Part shown: positions 34,452 to 43,410 of the stretch, piece after piece
How positions within the stretch are numbered: the stretch's first letter is position 1
Layout of the letters: each line of letters begins with the position of its first letter
Assembly: GCF_024734405.1 (NCBI RefSeq)
Contig: NZ_CP059556.1
Coordinates: 6,076,001-6,140,000 of the forward strand
From: Saccharopolyspora gregorii
Lineage (GTDB): Bacteria > Actinomycetota > Actinomycetes > Mycobacteriales > Pseudonocardiaceae
Direction: 5' to 3'
DNA: 64,000 nucleotides
The notes under the pieces: generated by a model
The model's database searches: none
What the model was told of the DNA's origin: nothing
What the model saw: the letters and a program-made list of their open reading frames with translations, nothing else
Program-made: the position numbers and the translations under genes

Positions 34452-34460
34452 GGAGTTGCG

Positions 34461-35252
34461 ATGGCTCAGGACGTCTACACGCACGGGCACCACGAGAGCG
34501 TGCTGCGCTCGCACCGCTGGCGGACCGCGGAGAACTCCGCCGCCTACCTGCTCGCCGACCTGACCCCCGGCGCCGCGGTGCTCGACGTCGGCTGCGGACC
34601 AGGCACGATCACCCACGACTTCGCCGAGCGCGTCGCCCCCGGCCACGTCACCGGCGTGGACAACGCCGCCGAGATCGTCGAGCAGGCGAGCGCGGGCGCG
34701 CCCGCCAACACCGCGTTCCAGGTGGCCGACGTGTACGCGCTGCCGTTCGCCGACGGCTCCTTCGACGTGGTGCACGCGCACCAGGTGCTGCAGCACCTCA
34801 CCGACCCGGTCGCGGCGCTGCGCGAGATGCGGCGGGTCTGCCGGCCCGGCGGGATCGTCGCCGCCAGGGACGCCGACTACGCGGCGATGACCTGGTATCC
34901 GCAGCTGCCCGCGCTCACCGGCTGGCTCGACCTGTACCACCGCGTGGCGCGCGGCAACGACGCCGAACCGGACGCCGGGCGGCGGCTGCTCGGGTGGGCG
35001 CGGGAAGCCGGGTTCGGCGAGGTAGACGCCACCGCCTCCGCCTGGTGCTTCGCCACCGCCGAGGAACGCACCTGGTGGGGCGGCCTGTGGGCGGACCGGG
35101 TGCGGAACTCGGCCTTCGCCACCCAGGCCGTCGAGCGCGGGCTGGCCACCGGCGCCGAACTGGAGCGGCTGAGCGCGGGCTGGCGCGAGTGGATCGACGC
35201 CGACGCGGCCTGGTTCGCCGTCCTCAACGGCGAGATCCGCTGCCACCGCTGA
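34461..35252 (+). CDS. Class I SAM-dependent methyltransferase
   Basis: 263 residues. SAM-binding motifs are clear: VLDVGCGPGTITHDFAERV (motif I), VTGVDNAAEIVEQA (II), FQVADVYALPFADGSFDVVH (III) and LREMRRVCRPGGIVAARD (post-motif). The substrate cannot be told. ATG 34461 has GGGAG five bases upstream; an earlier ATG at 34449 lies inside the palindrome. It stands alone, probably under control of that dyad. Confidence 0.9.
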   Translation: MAQDVYTHGHHESVLRSHRWRTAENSAAYLLADLTPGAAVLDVGCGPGTITHDFAERVAPGHVTGVDNAAEIVEQASAGAPANTAFQVADVYALPFADGSFDVVHAHQVLQHLTDPVAALREMRRVCRPGGIVAARDADYAAMTWYPQLPALTGWLDLYHRVARGNDAEPDAGRRLLGWAREAGFGEVDATASAWCFATAEERTWWGGLWADRVRNSAFATQAVERGLATGAELERLSAGWREWIDADAAWFAVLNGEIRCHR

Positions 35253-35282
35253 GGATCCCGCGCGGCGGGAGGGCGGCAGCGG

Positions 35283-36152
35283 TCAGTTGTAGCGCTCGCG
35301 GGCGGCGAACTCGGACCAGAAGTCGCGCAGCGCCTCGTAGCGCTCGCCGACCTCCACCGTGTCGCCGGACTCCATCGCGTCGATGATCGCGTGCACGTCC
35401 TCCGCCGAGGTGTCGGCGTCCAGGTCGCTGTCGCTCATCATCTGCACCAGGCCGCCGTAGTCCAGCTCCACCGCGGAGTGCGGGTGGAACCGCTCCAGCC
35501 AGCGACCGGTCTCGCGCAGGATCTTGGTGGGCCCGCCGTCGCCGATGGAGTCCCGCGCGACGGAGTGCGCCCGCGCCACCCGGCGCCGCGCGTCGGCCAT
35601 CGCGACCCGCCAGCACACCCGGCGGGTGCCGTCCGAGTTCCCGGCCTCCCGCTCCACCGGGTCCACCAGCACGAACCACGGCAGCGGGACGGTCCAGGTG
35701 GACGAGAGCACGTGCACCGCGTTCTCGGCGAGCTCGCTGACCACCGCGCTGGCCTGGCTCTTCGCCTTCTCCACCGGCAGGGACAGCACCGCGGAGCGCA
35801 GCGGCAGCTCGGCCGCGCCGAGGAAGCCGACCAGCGCCGCCGCGGACCTGCCGCGCAGGTCCAGCGGGCACACCAGCGGACCGGGGCCGACGGTCGCGGC
35901 AGGACCGCTGGGCACGGACTCGGGGTCGAGGGTGAGGACATCACCGGAATGCGCGCCGGTGCCCTCGTCGGGCAGCAGCTTCGGCGGAGCCGACACCTGG
36001 GTGCGCAGCCACTGGTCCTGTTCCCTGGTCGCCGCGACGGTCGGTTCCAGCGCTCCCCGCTCCAGGGTCGCGGCCAGCTGCTCGCGCAACGGGGAATCGA
36101 TCGACGACAAGGGTTCGTACACCCTCAGGTAGGCGACGAACGGTTCAGGCAC
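35283..36152 (-). CDS. Conserved-looking protein of unknown function
   Basis: 289 residues, soluble, no family recognised. Composition is natural: PEPFVAYLRVYEPLSSIDSP at the start, an Ala/Leu-rich middle (LRGRSAAALVGFLGAAELPL), WTVPLPWFVLVDPVEREAG, ARRRVARAHSVARDSIGDGG and an acidic C-terminus (MMSDSDLDADTSAEDVHAII). The middle resembles a regulator of hydrolase activity, but I cannot support a function. GTG 36152. It is convergent with nothing close and divergent from the DUF3073 gene. Confidence 0.75.
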   Translation of the reverse strand: MPEPFVAYLRVYEPLSSIDSPLREQLAATLERGALEPTVAATREQDQWLRTQVSAPPKLLPDEGTGAHSGDVLTLDPESVPSGPAATVGPGPLVCPLDLRGRSAAALVGFLGAAELPLRSAVLSLPVEKAKSQASAVVSELAENAVHVLSSTWTVPLPWFVLVDPVEREAGNSDGTRRVCWRVAMADARRRVARAHSVARDSIGDGGPTKILRETGRWLERFHPHSAVELDYGGLVQMMSDSDLDADTSAEDVHAIIDAMESGDTVEVGERYEALRDFWSEFAARERYN

Positions 36153-36407
36153 GCGAGTATCGTGCCATGCGCCCCGATGGTGCCTTCGGCTGCCCGCGTT
36201 GGACGGCGAGCCGGGGGCCTCGACGATCGCGGACCGCCGATCCGCGATCTGGGGGGAAGGTCACGCGCGACACGGAGACTCTCCAGGGCACCACGTCGCG
36301 TAGAACCGCATCGGCACGGTACGGTAGTTACAGGAAAAGTTGTCGAGATCATGCGGGGTCGCCGTTCCCCTGGCCACCCCGCACACCCTGCGCGAGGGGG
36401 TCGAGCC

Positions 36408-36587
36408 ATGGGGCGCGGCCGGGCTAAGGCCAAGCAGACGAAGGTGGCCCGCGAGCTGAAGTACAGCTCCCCCACCATGGACGTCGAGGCATTGCAGCGG
36501 GAGCTGTCCACGGAACCGCCTGGCGAATGGTCCGAGGAGGACCGCGACGACACATACGACGACGGGTACGACGACTACCGGCGTTGA
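36408..36587 (+). CDS. DUF3073 small basic-acidic protein
   Basis: 59 residues: a basic N-terminus (MGRGRAKAKQTKVARELKYS) and an acidic C-terminus (EEDRDDTYDDGYDDYRR), the hallmark of DUF3073. The family is nearly universal in actinobacteria and usually adjacent to purM, as here. Its function is unknown; the charge split suggests RNA or ribosome contact. GAGGGGG lies before the ATG. Confidence 0.93.
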   Translation: MGRGRAKAKQTKVARELKYSSPTMDVEALQRELSTEPPGEWSEEDRDDTYDDGYDDYRR

Positions 36588-36677
36588 CGGCACGTGCACA
36601 CCGGGTGGACGGCTTCAGCTTCGTCCACTCGGTGTTCTGTGTCGCAGGTAGCGTCGTTGCGTTCCCGCAGTCGTTCC

Positions 36678-36812
36678 GTGGGCGAGAGGCACCAGCTGTG
36701 TGGTCCTGTCGAGATCGCCCGGTCGGCGCGCATCCGCTGGATGCGCTCCGTCCGGGCGGAACAGGCCGTGCGGATGTCGGCGAGCGGTGCCGACGGCCTG
36801 GTGAGCGCGTGA
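36678..36812 (+). CDS. Candidate 44-residue small protein (or untranslated RNA) before a strong terminator
   Basis: GTG-started frame beginning VGERHQLCGPVEIARSARI and ending ADGLVSA. About nine of ten third codon positions are G or C, as in real genes here, but no clear RBS or family is visible. A textbook terminator follows 31 bases after the stop, so something is transcribed rightward here. An RNA with no product is equally possible. Confidence 0.35.
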   Translation: MGERHQLCGPVEIARSARIRWMRSVRAEQAVRMSASGADGLVSA

Positions 36813-36843
36813 TCGCCGAACACGCCACGAGAACACGAGATGA

Positions 36844-36871
36844 GTGCGCCGGTCCGCCGGCGCACTTTTTT
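36844..36871 (+). terminator. Strong intrinsic terminator with T-tract
   Basis: Stem GTGCGCCGG / CCGGCGCAC, 4-base loop, then six T. It is the best classical terminator in the window, yet no established gene ends just upstream: DUF3073 stops 257 bases before it. Confidence 0.9.
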
Positions 36872-37118
36872 CGTTCCCGATCGGACTCCGGCGGCCGGGA
36901 CCAAGGGCCGGACGTGTAGGGGCCGGTGTGCGGGCCGCCTCTCGGCGGATGGCGCTGCAAGGCTCCAGCCGAACGGTATTCCCTGCAGGCTCGTGATGGA
37001 GCCCGGGGGCACGCGCACACCGGCCACCCCGTACAACGGGCGGGCCCACTGCGGAATTCCCGGCTCCGCGGACTTTTCCGGGCGATGCCGGGCCGGGCCG
37101 GAGCGGGCCCCGGACGCA

Positions 37119-37157
37119 CCGCGGGCCGCGACCGTGGTGCTCGGTCGCGGCCCGCGG
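37119..37157 (-). terminator. Hairpin after purM
   Basis: Perfect 16-bp stem CCGCGGGCCGCGACCG / CGGTCGCGGCCCGCGG with a 7-base loop, 10 bases beyond the purM stop. Confidence 0.75.
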
Positions 37158-37166
37158 GTCAGGTCC

Positions 37167-38276
37167 TCAGAAGCGGGGGTGGTTGCCCCGGACGACGACG
37201 CGCTGGTCCTCGGCGGCGTCCTCCACCGCGGGCTGCTTGGCGACCTCGCCGAGCACCCAGGCGGGCACGTGGCGCGCGGTCAGCACCGCCAGCGCCCGGT
37301 CCACGTCCTCGGCGGTGACGACGGCGACCATGCCGACGCCCATGTTGAAGGTCCGCTCCATCTCCTCGGTCTCGACCCGGCCGCGCTGCGCGATGAGGCC
37401 GAACACCGGGTCCGGGGTCCAGCTGCCGCGGTCCAGCACCGCGGTGAGGCCCGCGGGCACCACCCGCGCCAGGTTCGCGGCCAGGCCACCACCGGTGACG
37501 TGCGCGAAGGTGCGCACCTCGGTCTCGGCGGCCAGCGCCAGGCAGTCCTTCGCGTAGATGCGGGTCGGCTCCAGCAGCTCCTCGCCGAGGGTGCGGCCGA
37601 ACTCCTCCACGTGGCCGGTCAGCGGCATCCGGGCCAGCTCCAGCAGCACGTGGCGGGCCAGCGAGTAGCCGTTCGAGTGCAGCCCGGACGAGCCCATGCC
37701 GATCACCACGTCACCGGGCCGGACCTTGTCCGGGCCGAGCATCCCGCTCGCCTCGACGACGCCGACGCCGGTGGCGGAGATGTCGTACTCGCCGGGCGCC
37801 ATCATGCCCGGGTGCTCCGCGGTCTCCCCGCCGAGCAGGGCGCAACCGGCCTGCAGGCAGCCTTCGGAGACGCCCTTCACCAGGTCGGCGATCCGCTCCG
37901 GCACGACCTTGCCGACGGCGATGTAGTCCTGCAGGAACAGCGGTTCCGCGCCGCACACCACGAGGTCGTCGACGACCATCGCGACCAGGTCGAGGCCGAC
38001 CGTGTCGTGCTTGTCCATCGCCTGCGCCACGGCGAGCTTGGTGCCGACGCCGTCGGTGGAGGAGGCCAGCACCGGTTCGGTCCACCGGTCCAGCTTCAGC
38101 TGGAAGAGGCCGGCGAAGCCCCCGAGCGAGCCCAGCACTTCCGGCCTGCTCGCCCGCTTCGCCCAGGGCAGCATCTGCTGCACGGCTTCGTCGCCTGCCT
38201 CGATGCTCACCCCCGCGTTCGCGTAGGTGGCCTTCTCGGCTTCGGCGGATGAGCCTGCGAGCAGGTCTTCGGACAC
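37167..38276 (-). CDS. purM: Phosphoribosylformylglycinamidine cyclo-ligase (AIR synthetase)
   Basis: 369 residues. ATP-grasp-like PurM fold with ATYANAGVSIEAGDEAVQQM, the catalytic region STDGVGTKLAVAQ, MVVDDLVVCGAEPLFLQDYI, LLGGETAEHPGMM and GHVTGGGL-type loop (AHVTGGGLAANLARVVP). It closes FGAM to AIR in purine synthesis. GTG 38276 is chosen because GGAG lies six bases upstream and the length then matches the family; a longer frame starts at 38348 or 38474. Transcribed after purF with a 231-base gap, so it may have its own promoter. Confidence 0.95.
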   Translation of the reverse strand: MSEDLLAGSSAEAEKATYANAGVSIEAGDEAVQQMLPWAKRASRPEVLGSLGGFAGLFQLKLDRWTEPVLASSTDGVGTKLAVAQAMDKHDTVGLDLVAMVVDDLVVCGAEPLFLQDYIAVGKVVPERIADLVKGVSEGCLQAGCALLGGETAEHPGMMAPGEYDISATGVGVVEASGMLGPDKVRPGDVVIGMGSSGLHSNGYSLARHVLLELARMPLTGHVEEFGRTLGEELLEPTRIYAKDCLALAAETEVRTFAHVTGGGLAANLARVVPAGLTAVLDRGSWTPDPVFGLIAQRGRVETEEMERTFNMGVGMVAVVTAEDVDRALAVLTARHVPAWVLGEVAKQPAVEDAAEDQRVVVRGNHPRF

Positions 38277-38507
38277 GACTGACTCCACATCTGGTGTGCG
38301 TTCAACGTTGGTGGGCTCGCGGTCGGCGGCGCGAGCGCTGTGGGCCATCCCACAACGGCCCTGCCCCTTGCCTACCACAGGCGTACCCGCCGGTACCCGT
38401 TCCGTCGCGCGGATTTCCGCTTCCACCCGGCTGCGGGCCACGGACGGACCAGCCCGGCCGGAGGGCGGCACCACGCTACGCGGCGCGCCCGGTGCCGCCG
38501 CGGCCGG

Positions 38508-40130
38508 TCAGGGCCTGCGCAGCGCGTCGGCTCCGCCGTAACCGCTGGACAGGACCGGTTCGGCCGGTCCGGCGACGCCCTTCTCGGAACTGCCCGCCAC
38601 GCCTTCCAGCAGGTACTTGCCGAGCTGCGCCTCTTCCGGCAGCGGGATCGGGTAGTCCCCGTCGAAGCAGGCCGCGCACAACCGGGTGCGCGGCTGCTCC
38701 GTGGCGGTGACCAGCCCGTCCAGCGACACGTAGCCGAGCGAGTCGGCACCGATGGAGCGGCGGATGCCGTCGGCGTCGGTGCCGCTGGCGATGAGCTCCG
38801 CACGGGAGGCGAAGTCGATGCCGTAGAAGCACGGCCACTTCACCGGCGGCGAGGCGATCCGGACGTGCACCTCGATCGCCCCGGCCTCGCGCAGCATCCG
38901 CACCAGGGCGCGCTGGGTGTTGCCGCGCACGATCGAGTCGTCCACGACCACCAGGCGCTTGCCGCGGATGACCTCGCGCAGCGGGTTCAGCTTCAACCGG
39001 ATCCCGAGCTGCCGGATGGTCTGCGACGGCTGGATGAAGGTGCGCCCCACGTAGGAGTTCTTCACCAGCCCGTTGCCGTAGTCGATGCCCGAGGCCTGCG
39101 CGTAGCCGATCGCCGCGGGCGTGCCGGACTCCGGCACCGGGATGACCAGGTCGGCCTCGACCGGGTGCTCGCGGGCCAGCTTGCGGCCGATCTCCACCCG
39201 GGTGCTGTTCACCGAGCGGCCGGAGATCGTGGTGTCCGGACGAGCGAGGTAGACGTACTCGAAGATGCAGCCCTTCGGCTTGGGGTGCGCGAAGTGCTGC
39301 GAGCGGAGGCCGTCGGCGTCGATGGCGAGCAGCTCGCCCGGCTCGACCTCGCGGACGAAGGACGCGCCGACGATGTCCAGCGCCGCGGTCTCGCTGGCCA
39401 CGACCCAGCCGCGCTCCAGCCTGCCCAGCACCAGCGGGCGCACGCCCTGCGGGTCGCGGGCGGCGTACAGCGTCGACTCGTCGGAGAAGACCATGGAGAA
39501 CGCGCCGGACACGGTGGGGAACAGGTCCATCGCGGCCTGCTCGATGCCCTTGTCCGCGGCGTGCGCGGCGAGCAGCCCGCACACCAGGTCGGAGTCGGTG
39601 GTGGCGCGGTCGCACGCGGAGGCCGGGGAGGAGCTGTTCGCGGCCACGGTGTCGACGCCCTCGGCGACGACCCGCTCGCGCAGCTCCGCGGTGTTCACCA
39701 GGTTGCCGTTGTGGCCCAGCGCGAGACCGCTGCCGGAGGCGGTGGTGCGGAAGGTCGGCTGGGCGTTCTCCCAGCTCGCGCCGCCCGTCGTGGAGTAGCG
39801 GTTGTGCCCTACGGCGACGTGGCCGCGCAGCGAGGCGAGCACCTGCTCGTCGAACACCTGGCTGACCAGGCCCAAGTCCTTGTAGACCAGCACCTGCGAG
39901 CCGTCGCCGACGGCGATGCCCGCGGCTTCCTGGCCGCGGTGCTGGAGGGCGAACAGCCCGTAGAAGGTCAGCTTCGCGACCTCCTCGCCGGGAGCCCACA
40001 CGCCGAAGACCCCGCACTCCTCGTGCGGCACGTCCTGTTCGAACGGATCGGCGGGCGGTTCGGGGGCGCCGCCCGAACCGGGAGCGCTGGAGGTAGCGGG
40101 AACACTGCCGTCTGGCCGGTCGAAGACCAC
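38508..40130 (-). CDS. purF: Amidophosphoribosyltransferase
   Basis: 540 residues. N-terminal Ntn-glutaminase with the nucleophile after a propeptide (HEECGVFGVWAP, Cys39), GHNRYSTTG and HNGNLVN; C-terminal phosphoribosyltransferase with LVVVDDSIVRGNTQ. Cys in GCIFEYVYLA, WPCFYGI and the CAAC pair (RLCAACFDGDYP) correspond to the four ligands of the 4Fe-4S cluster in Bacillus-type PurF, so an oxygen-labile cluster is expected. It commits PRPP to purines. GTG 40130 follows GGGAG. A Pro/Gly/Ser-rich tail of about 25 residues precedes the processed Cys, slightly long. Confidence 0.96.
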   Translation of the reverse strand: MVFDRPDGSVPATSSAPGSGGAPEPPADPFEQDVPHEECGVFGVWAPGEEVAKLTFYGLFALQHRGQEAAGIAVGDGSQVLVYKDLGLVSQVFDEQVLASLRGHVAVGHNRYSTTGGASWENAQPTFRTTASGSGLALGHNGNLVNTAELRERVVAEGVDTVAANSSSPASACDRATTDSDLVCGLLAAHAADKGIEQAAMDLFPTVSGAFSMVFSDESTLYAARDPQGVRPLVLGRLERGWVVASETAALDIVGASFVREVEPGELLAIDADGLRSQHFAHPKPKGCIFEYVYLARPDTTISGRSVNSTRVEIGRKLAREHPVEADLVIPVPESGTPAAIGYAQASGIDYGNGLVKNSYVGRTFIQPSQTIRQLGIRLKLNPLREVIRGKRLVVVDDSIVRGNTQRALVRMLREAGAIEVHVRIASPPVKWPCFYGIDFASRAELIASGTDADGIRRSIGADSLGYVSLDGLVTATEQPRTRLCAACFDGDYPIPLPEEAQLGKYLLEGVAGSSEKGVAGPAEPVLSSGYGGADALRRP

Positions 40131-40440
40131 CGAGAACTCCCTGGAGGACGGAGTCGGAGTTACGCCTCAGTGTAAACGGGCGTCGAAGGCCGGATGACCG
40201 GCCGCCTCCGCGAACCACGACGAGCACCCCCGTTGAGCAGGACTTTCGACGAGGGCGTGCCACCGGTGTGAACCCGGTCATCGCGGTGGCCATCCCCGTC
40301 CGCACCCGCCCGCTCACCCGAGGTGGCCGCGCGGGCAGCCCGCGCAGCGGGCGTTGCGCCGACCGGCCCTCGGGCGGCAGCCGATCGGAGCAGCGCCCCC
40401 GGCCGTTCGACCCGCGGGCCGAGCTCCCCGGGACTGCGGC

Positions 40441-40446
40441 TAGAAA
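40441..40446 (+). promoter_or_regulatory. Possible -10 hexamer (TAGAAA) of the membrane protein gene
   Basis: TAGAAA, seven bases, ATG 40454; the last base deviates from TANNNT. No RBS is present, so leaderless initiation is the simplest reading. Confidence 0.4.
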
Positions 40447-40453
40447 CGTCGCC

Positions 40454-40960
40454 ATGACCTCACGCGCCGACAGCGCCCGGGCCGAGCACATCGCCTCGGT
40501 GCTGCGCGAACGGATCTACGGCTCCATCGCCTGCCTGAGCACGCTGCTGGTGCTCGTGCGGCATCCCGGCGAGCACGTGGAGCCGTGGACGGCGGTGCTG
40601 GACGTGGTGGTGGCCACGGGCGGGCTGTGGGCGGCGAGCCTGCTCTCCGAGTACGTCGCGCACCTCGCCGTGCGGGAAGTGGTGGCGGAACCGCTGCACC
40701 CGGCGCGGATGCTGCGCGCCTCCGGGCAGATCCTGCAGGCCGCGGTGCTGCCGGTGCTGCTGCTGGCCGGCTCGGCGCTGGGCCGGGTGCCGTTCGCGGT
40801 GGCGACGTGGACGAGCATCTGGTTCCTGGTCGCCACGATGGGCGTGTTCGCGGTGCTCGCGGTGCGGCGCACGCGGCTGCCGTGGTGGAAGCGCGCGGTG
40901 CTGGTGCTGGTGCTCATCGGGCTGGGCCTGCTGGTCGTGCTGCTGAAGTCGGCGCACTGA
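40454..40960 (+). CDS. Small integral membrane protein
   Basis: 168 residues with about four membrane helices (YGSIACLSTLLVLVRHPG, TAVLDVVVATGGLWAASLL, ILQAAVLPVLLLAGSALG, WTSIWFLVATMGVFAVLAV and VLVLVLIGLGLLVVLL). It begins with a charged N-terminus (MTSRADSARAEHIASVLRER) and has no recognised family. A longer in-frame start lies at 40268. Located between purF and a sterol-carrier gene, facing away from purF. Confidence 0.8.
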   Translation: MTSRADSARAEHIASVLRERIYGSIACLSTLLVLVRHPGEHVEPWTAVLDVVVATGGLWAASLLSEYVAHLAVREVVAEPLHPARMLRASGQILQAAVLPVLLLAGSALGRVPFAVATWTSIWFLVATMGVFAVLAVRRTRLPWWKRAVLVLVLIGLGLLVVLLKSAH

Positions 40961-41006
40961 CCGAGGACTCACTGGTGCTGCACAACAAGAGCCGGAAAGA
41001 ATTCGG

Positions 41007-41390
41007 TCAGGACGCGCGCACCAGCGGGAGCCACGCGGTCAGGTCGGCCCGGGACCCGGAGGCGCTGACCCGGCCGTCCTCGACCGCGGTGGCGAAGTCC
41101 AGCTCACCGGTGGCCAGCAGCAGCCAGGTGCGCGGATCGGTCTCGATCACGTTCGGCGGGGTGCCGCGGGTGTGCTCGGGGCCTGCGACGCACTGCACGG
41201 CGGCGTACGGCGGCACCCGCACCTCGACGGTGCGGCCGGGCGCGATCTCCTCCAAGGTGCGCAGGCTCGACCGGACCGCGGCCGCGGTCTCCGCGCGCGC
41301 CGGGCGCCGCGCCTCGTCGGCCAGCCACGGGGCGACCGCGTCGATCGCCGCGCGCAGTTCGTGCGGGTCGACCCGCCGACGTGGAGGCAT
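41007..41390 (-). CDS. Sterol carrier family protein (Rv0807-like)
   Basis: 127 residues: PHELRAAIDAVAPWLADEA at the start, EIAPGRTVEVRVPPYAAVQC and a C-terminal TWLLLATGELDFATAVEDGR, VSASGSRADLTAWLPL of the SCP2-like fold. As I recall, M. tuberculosis Rv0807 beside purF has the same features. It may bind lipids; no ligand is known. Its ATG follows TAAGCT by six bases. Confidence 0.82.
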   Translation of the reverse strand: MPPRRRVDPHELRAAIDAVAPWLADEARRPARAETAAAVRSSLRTLEEIAPGRTVEVRVPPYAAVQCVAGPEHTRGTPPNVIETDPRTWLLLATGELDFATAVEDGRVSASGSRADLTAWLPLVRAS

Positions 41391-41396
41391 GCGGCC

Positions 41397-41402
41397 AGCT
41401 TA
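41397..41402 (-). promoter_or_regulatory. -10 hexamer (TAAGCT) of the sterol-carrier gene
   Basis: On the minus strand TAAGCT, six bases, ATG 41390; no RBS. Confidence 0.6.
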
Positions 41403-41589
41403 GGACTCGCCCGGAGCTCTTCCCGAGCCCGCACCGCTGGGCCGACCGGGCGAAACCCCGGCCGGTTCCGGCCGAACGGGCCGGAGGCGCACCGCGCCGT
41501 CCCTAGGCTCCAGCTCTGCTGTCGGAGGGGACGCACCGGACGGGCGCGGCCCCTGCTGGGGACGGCACCATCCGCTGAGGGGAACCGGA

Positions 41590-42544
41590 ATGAGCAGCAT
41601 TCGCACCGCCCGCCGAGCGGCGCTCACCGCCGTGGTCGTCACCGCCCTGGTGGGCACCGCCGCGCAAGCCGCGCCACCGGACGTCCAGGACGTGCTCAAC
41701 GCCTACCAGGCGCAGACCGGCCCGGGCGCCGGCGTGCACGGCGGGGACCCGGCCGGGAGCTGGGAGCTGAGCGCGGGCACCGCCCAGGTGGGCACCGCCC
41801 GGCCGCTGCGGTCCACCGACCACTTCCGCGCCTACAGCCAGACCAAGACCTTCACCGCCACCACCGGCCGGACTGCCCGATCCGCGACCGGGGCCGGACG
41901 GGACCTACTCGTTGGAATCCCTGGTGCGCGCGGGGCTGAGCAGTCCGCCGGTGCACGAGCCCGGCGGGGAGTTCGTGTACGCCAACACGAACTACCTGGT
42001 GCTCGGCATGCTCATCGAGCGGATCACCGGCGAGCCGGTGGGCACCGCCCTCACCGAGCGGATCATCCGGCCGCTGGGGCTGGCGGACACCACGTACCCC
42101 GCGGCGGGCGACCGGTCCGTGCCGGAACCGCGGATCAACGGGTACCGCGGCGGGCGGGTGCCGCCGTTCGACCTGTGGTTCGACGTCACGACGAACTCGG
42201 AGCCGTCCCGGTCCGCGACCTCCGGCGCGATCATCTCCACGCAGCGGGACCTGGTGCGGTTCTACCGGGCGCTGCTCGACGGCGAGCTCACCTCGTCCGC
42301 CGCGCTCGCCGAGATGAAGCGGACGGTGCCGATCCCGGAGGGCGGCGGCAACGCGGCCGGCCTCGGGCTGATCAGCAGGCCGCTGGCCTGCGGCGGGGCG
42401 GCGTGGGGGCACAGCGGTTCCGGCGAGGGCTACCTCTCGCTCACCGAGGTGACCGAGGACGGCAGGAACGCCTCGGTGCTGACCAACGCGCAGATCGACT
42501 CGCCGCTGCTGGCGGAGGTGACCGGTTCGGCGTTGTGCGGCTGA
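41590..42544 (+). pseudogene. Serine-type D-Ala-D-Ala carboxypeptidase (beta-lactamase family C), internal deletion and frameshift
   Basis: The first frame starts MSSIRTARRAALTAVVVTAL (signal peptide) and carries the active-site SxxK as YSQTKTFTATT. It then breaks; from about 41893 the family continues in another frame (PDGTYSLESLVRAGLSSPPV, catalytic YANTNYLVLG, and HSGSGEGY near the end, terminating with ALCG as in Streptomyces R61 peptidase). Comparison with R61 shows some 50-60 residues missing between the two parts. The remaining 3' frame alone lacks the nucleophile, so the product cannot work. Only a sequencing or assembly error would save it. Confidence 0.85.
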
Positions 42545-42588
42545 TCCGCCGCGGCCCGTTCGCCGGACGCGGCGGGCGGGCCGTCCGG

Positions 42589-43410
42589 TCAGAGCCAGCC
42601 GAGCTTGACGGCCTGCATCCCCGCCTGGAACCGGGTTTCGACGCCGAGTCGGGCGATCAGTTCGCGCACCCGCCGGTGGGCGGTGCGGGCGCTGAAGCCC
42701 ATCAGCCTGCCGATCGTGTCGTCGGTGGCGCCGGAGGCCAGCAGCGACAGGATCCAGCGCTCCTCCTCGGAGGGCTGGTCGTCGCCGACGAGCCGTTCCT
42801 GCTCGGAGGTGAACGGGGCGGCGAACCGCCACATGTCCTCGAAGATGCGCATCACCGCGACGAGCATGGCGGAGCTGCGGATCACCACCGCGCTCTCGAC
42901 CGTGTGCTCCGTGGTGGTCAGCGGCAGCAGCGCCACCTCGTTGTCCACCACGATCATCTTCGTCGGCGCCACGTGCACCACGCGGGCCTGTTCGCCGAGC
43001 GCCACCAGCCGCGAGGTCAGCTCCAGCTGCGGGGAGCGGGCGAGCGCCGAGCGGTCGTAGAGCACCTGGTAGGCGACGCCCTCGGCGAGCTTGCGGGATT
43101 CCAGCGAGTCCAGCGATCCGGTGGCGGCGTAGGGCGGTTTCGCGACGCCCTGCACGAGTTCGGTGGCGCTGCGCTGGAGTTCGTAGGCGGCCCAGCCGAC
43201 GCGGCGGGCCCCGTGCACGACCTGGAGCACTCCGCCCGAGCCGCCCGCCTGGGCCTTGGCCGCGCGGGCGACGGAAACGACGGCTTCGCGCGCTTCGACC
43301 TGGGAGCGCACCGCGCGTTCCGCGTCGGTCGCCGCGGGCCTGGTCCGGCCGGGCAGCTCCGACGTGGTCGGTTGTGCGCGCTCAGGCGCCTCGGTGTATC
43401 CGGATAACAC
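42589..43410 (-). CDS. LuxR-family regulator with TTA codon at position 2
   Basis: 273 residues. C-terminal LuxR helix-turn-helix (LLASGATDDTIGRLMGFSAR, then TAHRRVRELIARLGVETRFQ) after a TrmB-like sensor region (YEALQRSATEL-like and PTKMIVVDNEVALLPLTTTE). GTG 43410 follows AAGGGG and is followed immediately by TTA. TTA is nearly absent from such genomes, and its tRNA (bldA in Streptomyces) delays translation until development. An alternative GTG seven codons upstream also keeps the TTA. Many such regulators sit beside peptidases; the subtilisin gene next door is a possible target. Confidence 0.85.
   Translation of the reverse strand: MLSGYTEAPERAQPTTSELPGRTRPAATDAERAVRSQVEAREAVVSVARAAKAQAGGSGGVLQVVHGARRVGWAAYELQRSATELVQGVAKPPYAATGSLDSLESRKLAEGVAYQVLYDRSALARSPQLELTSRLVALGEQARVVHVAPTKMIVVDNEVALLPLTTTEHTVESAVVIRSSAMLVAVMRIFEDMWRFAAPFTSEQERLVGDDQPSEEERWILSLLASGATDDTIGRLMGFSARTAHRRVRELIARLGVETRFQAGMQAVKLGWL

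Larger units (their letters stand above)
36588..37118. other. Gap between DUF3073 and purM with a possible small transcript
   Basis: No established gene. It holds a candidate 44-codon frame (36678-36812) and a strong terminator (36844-36871); the part after the terminator (36872-37118) shows nothing recognisable. Confidence 0.5.
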
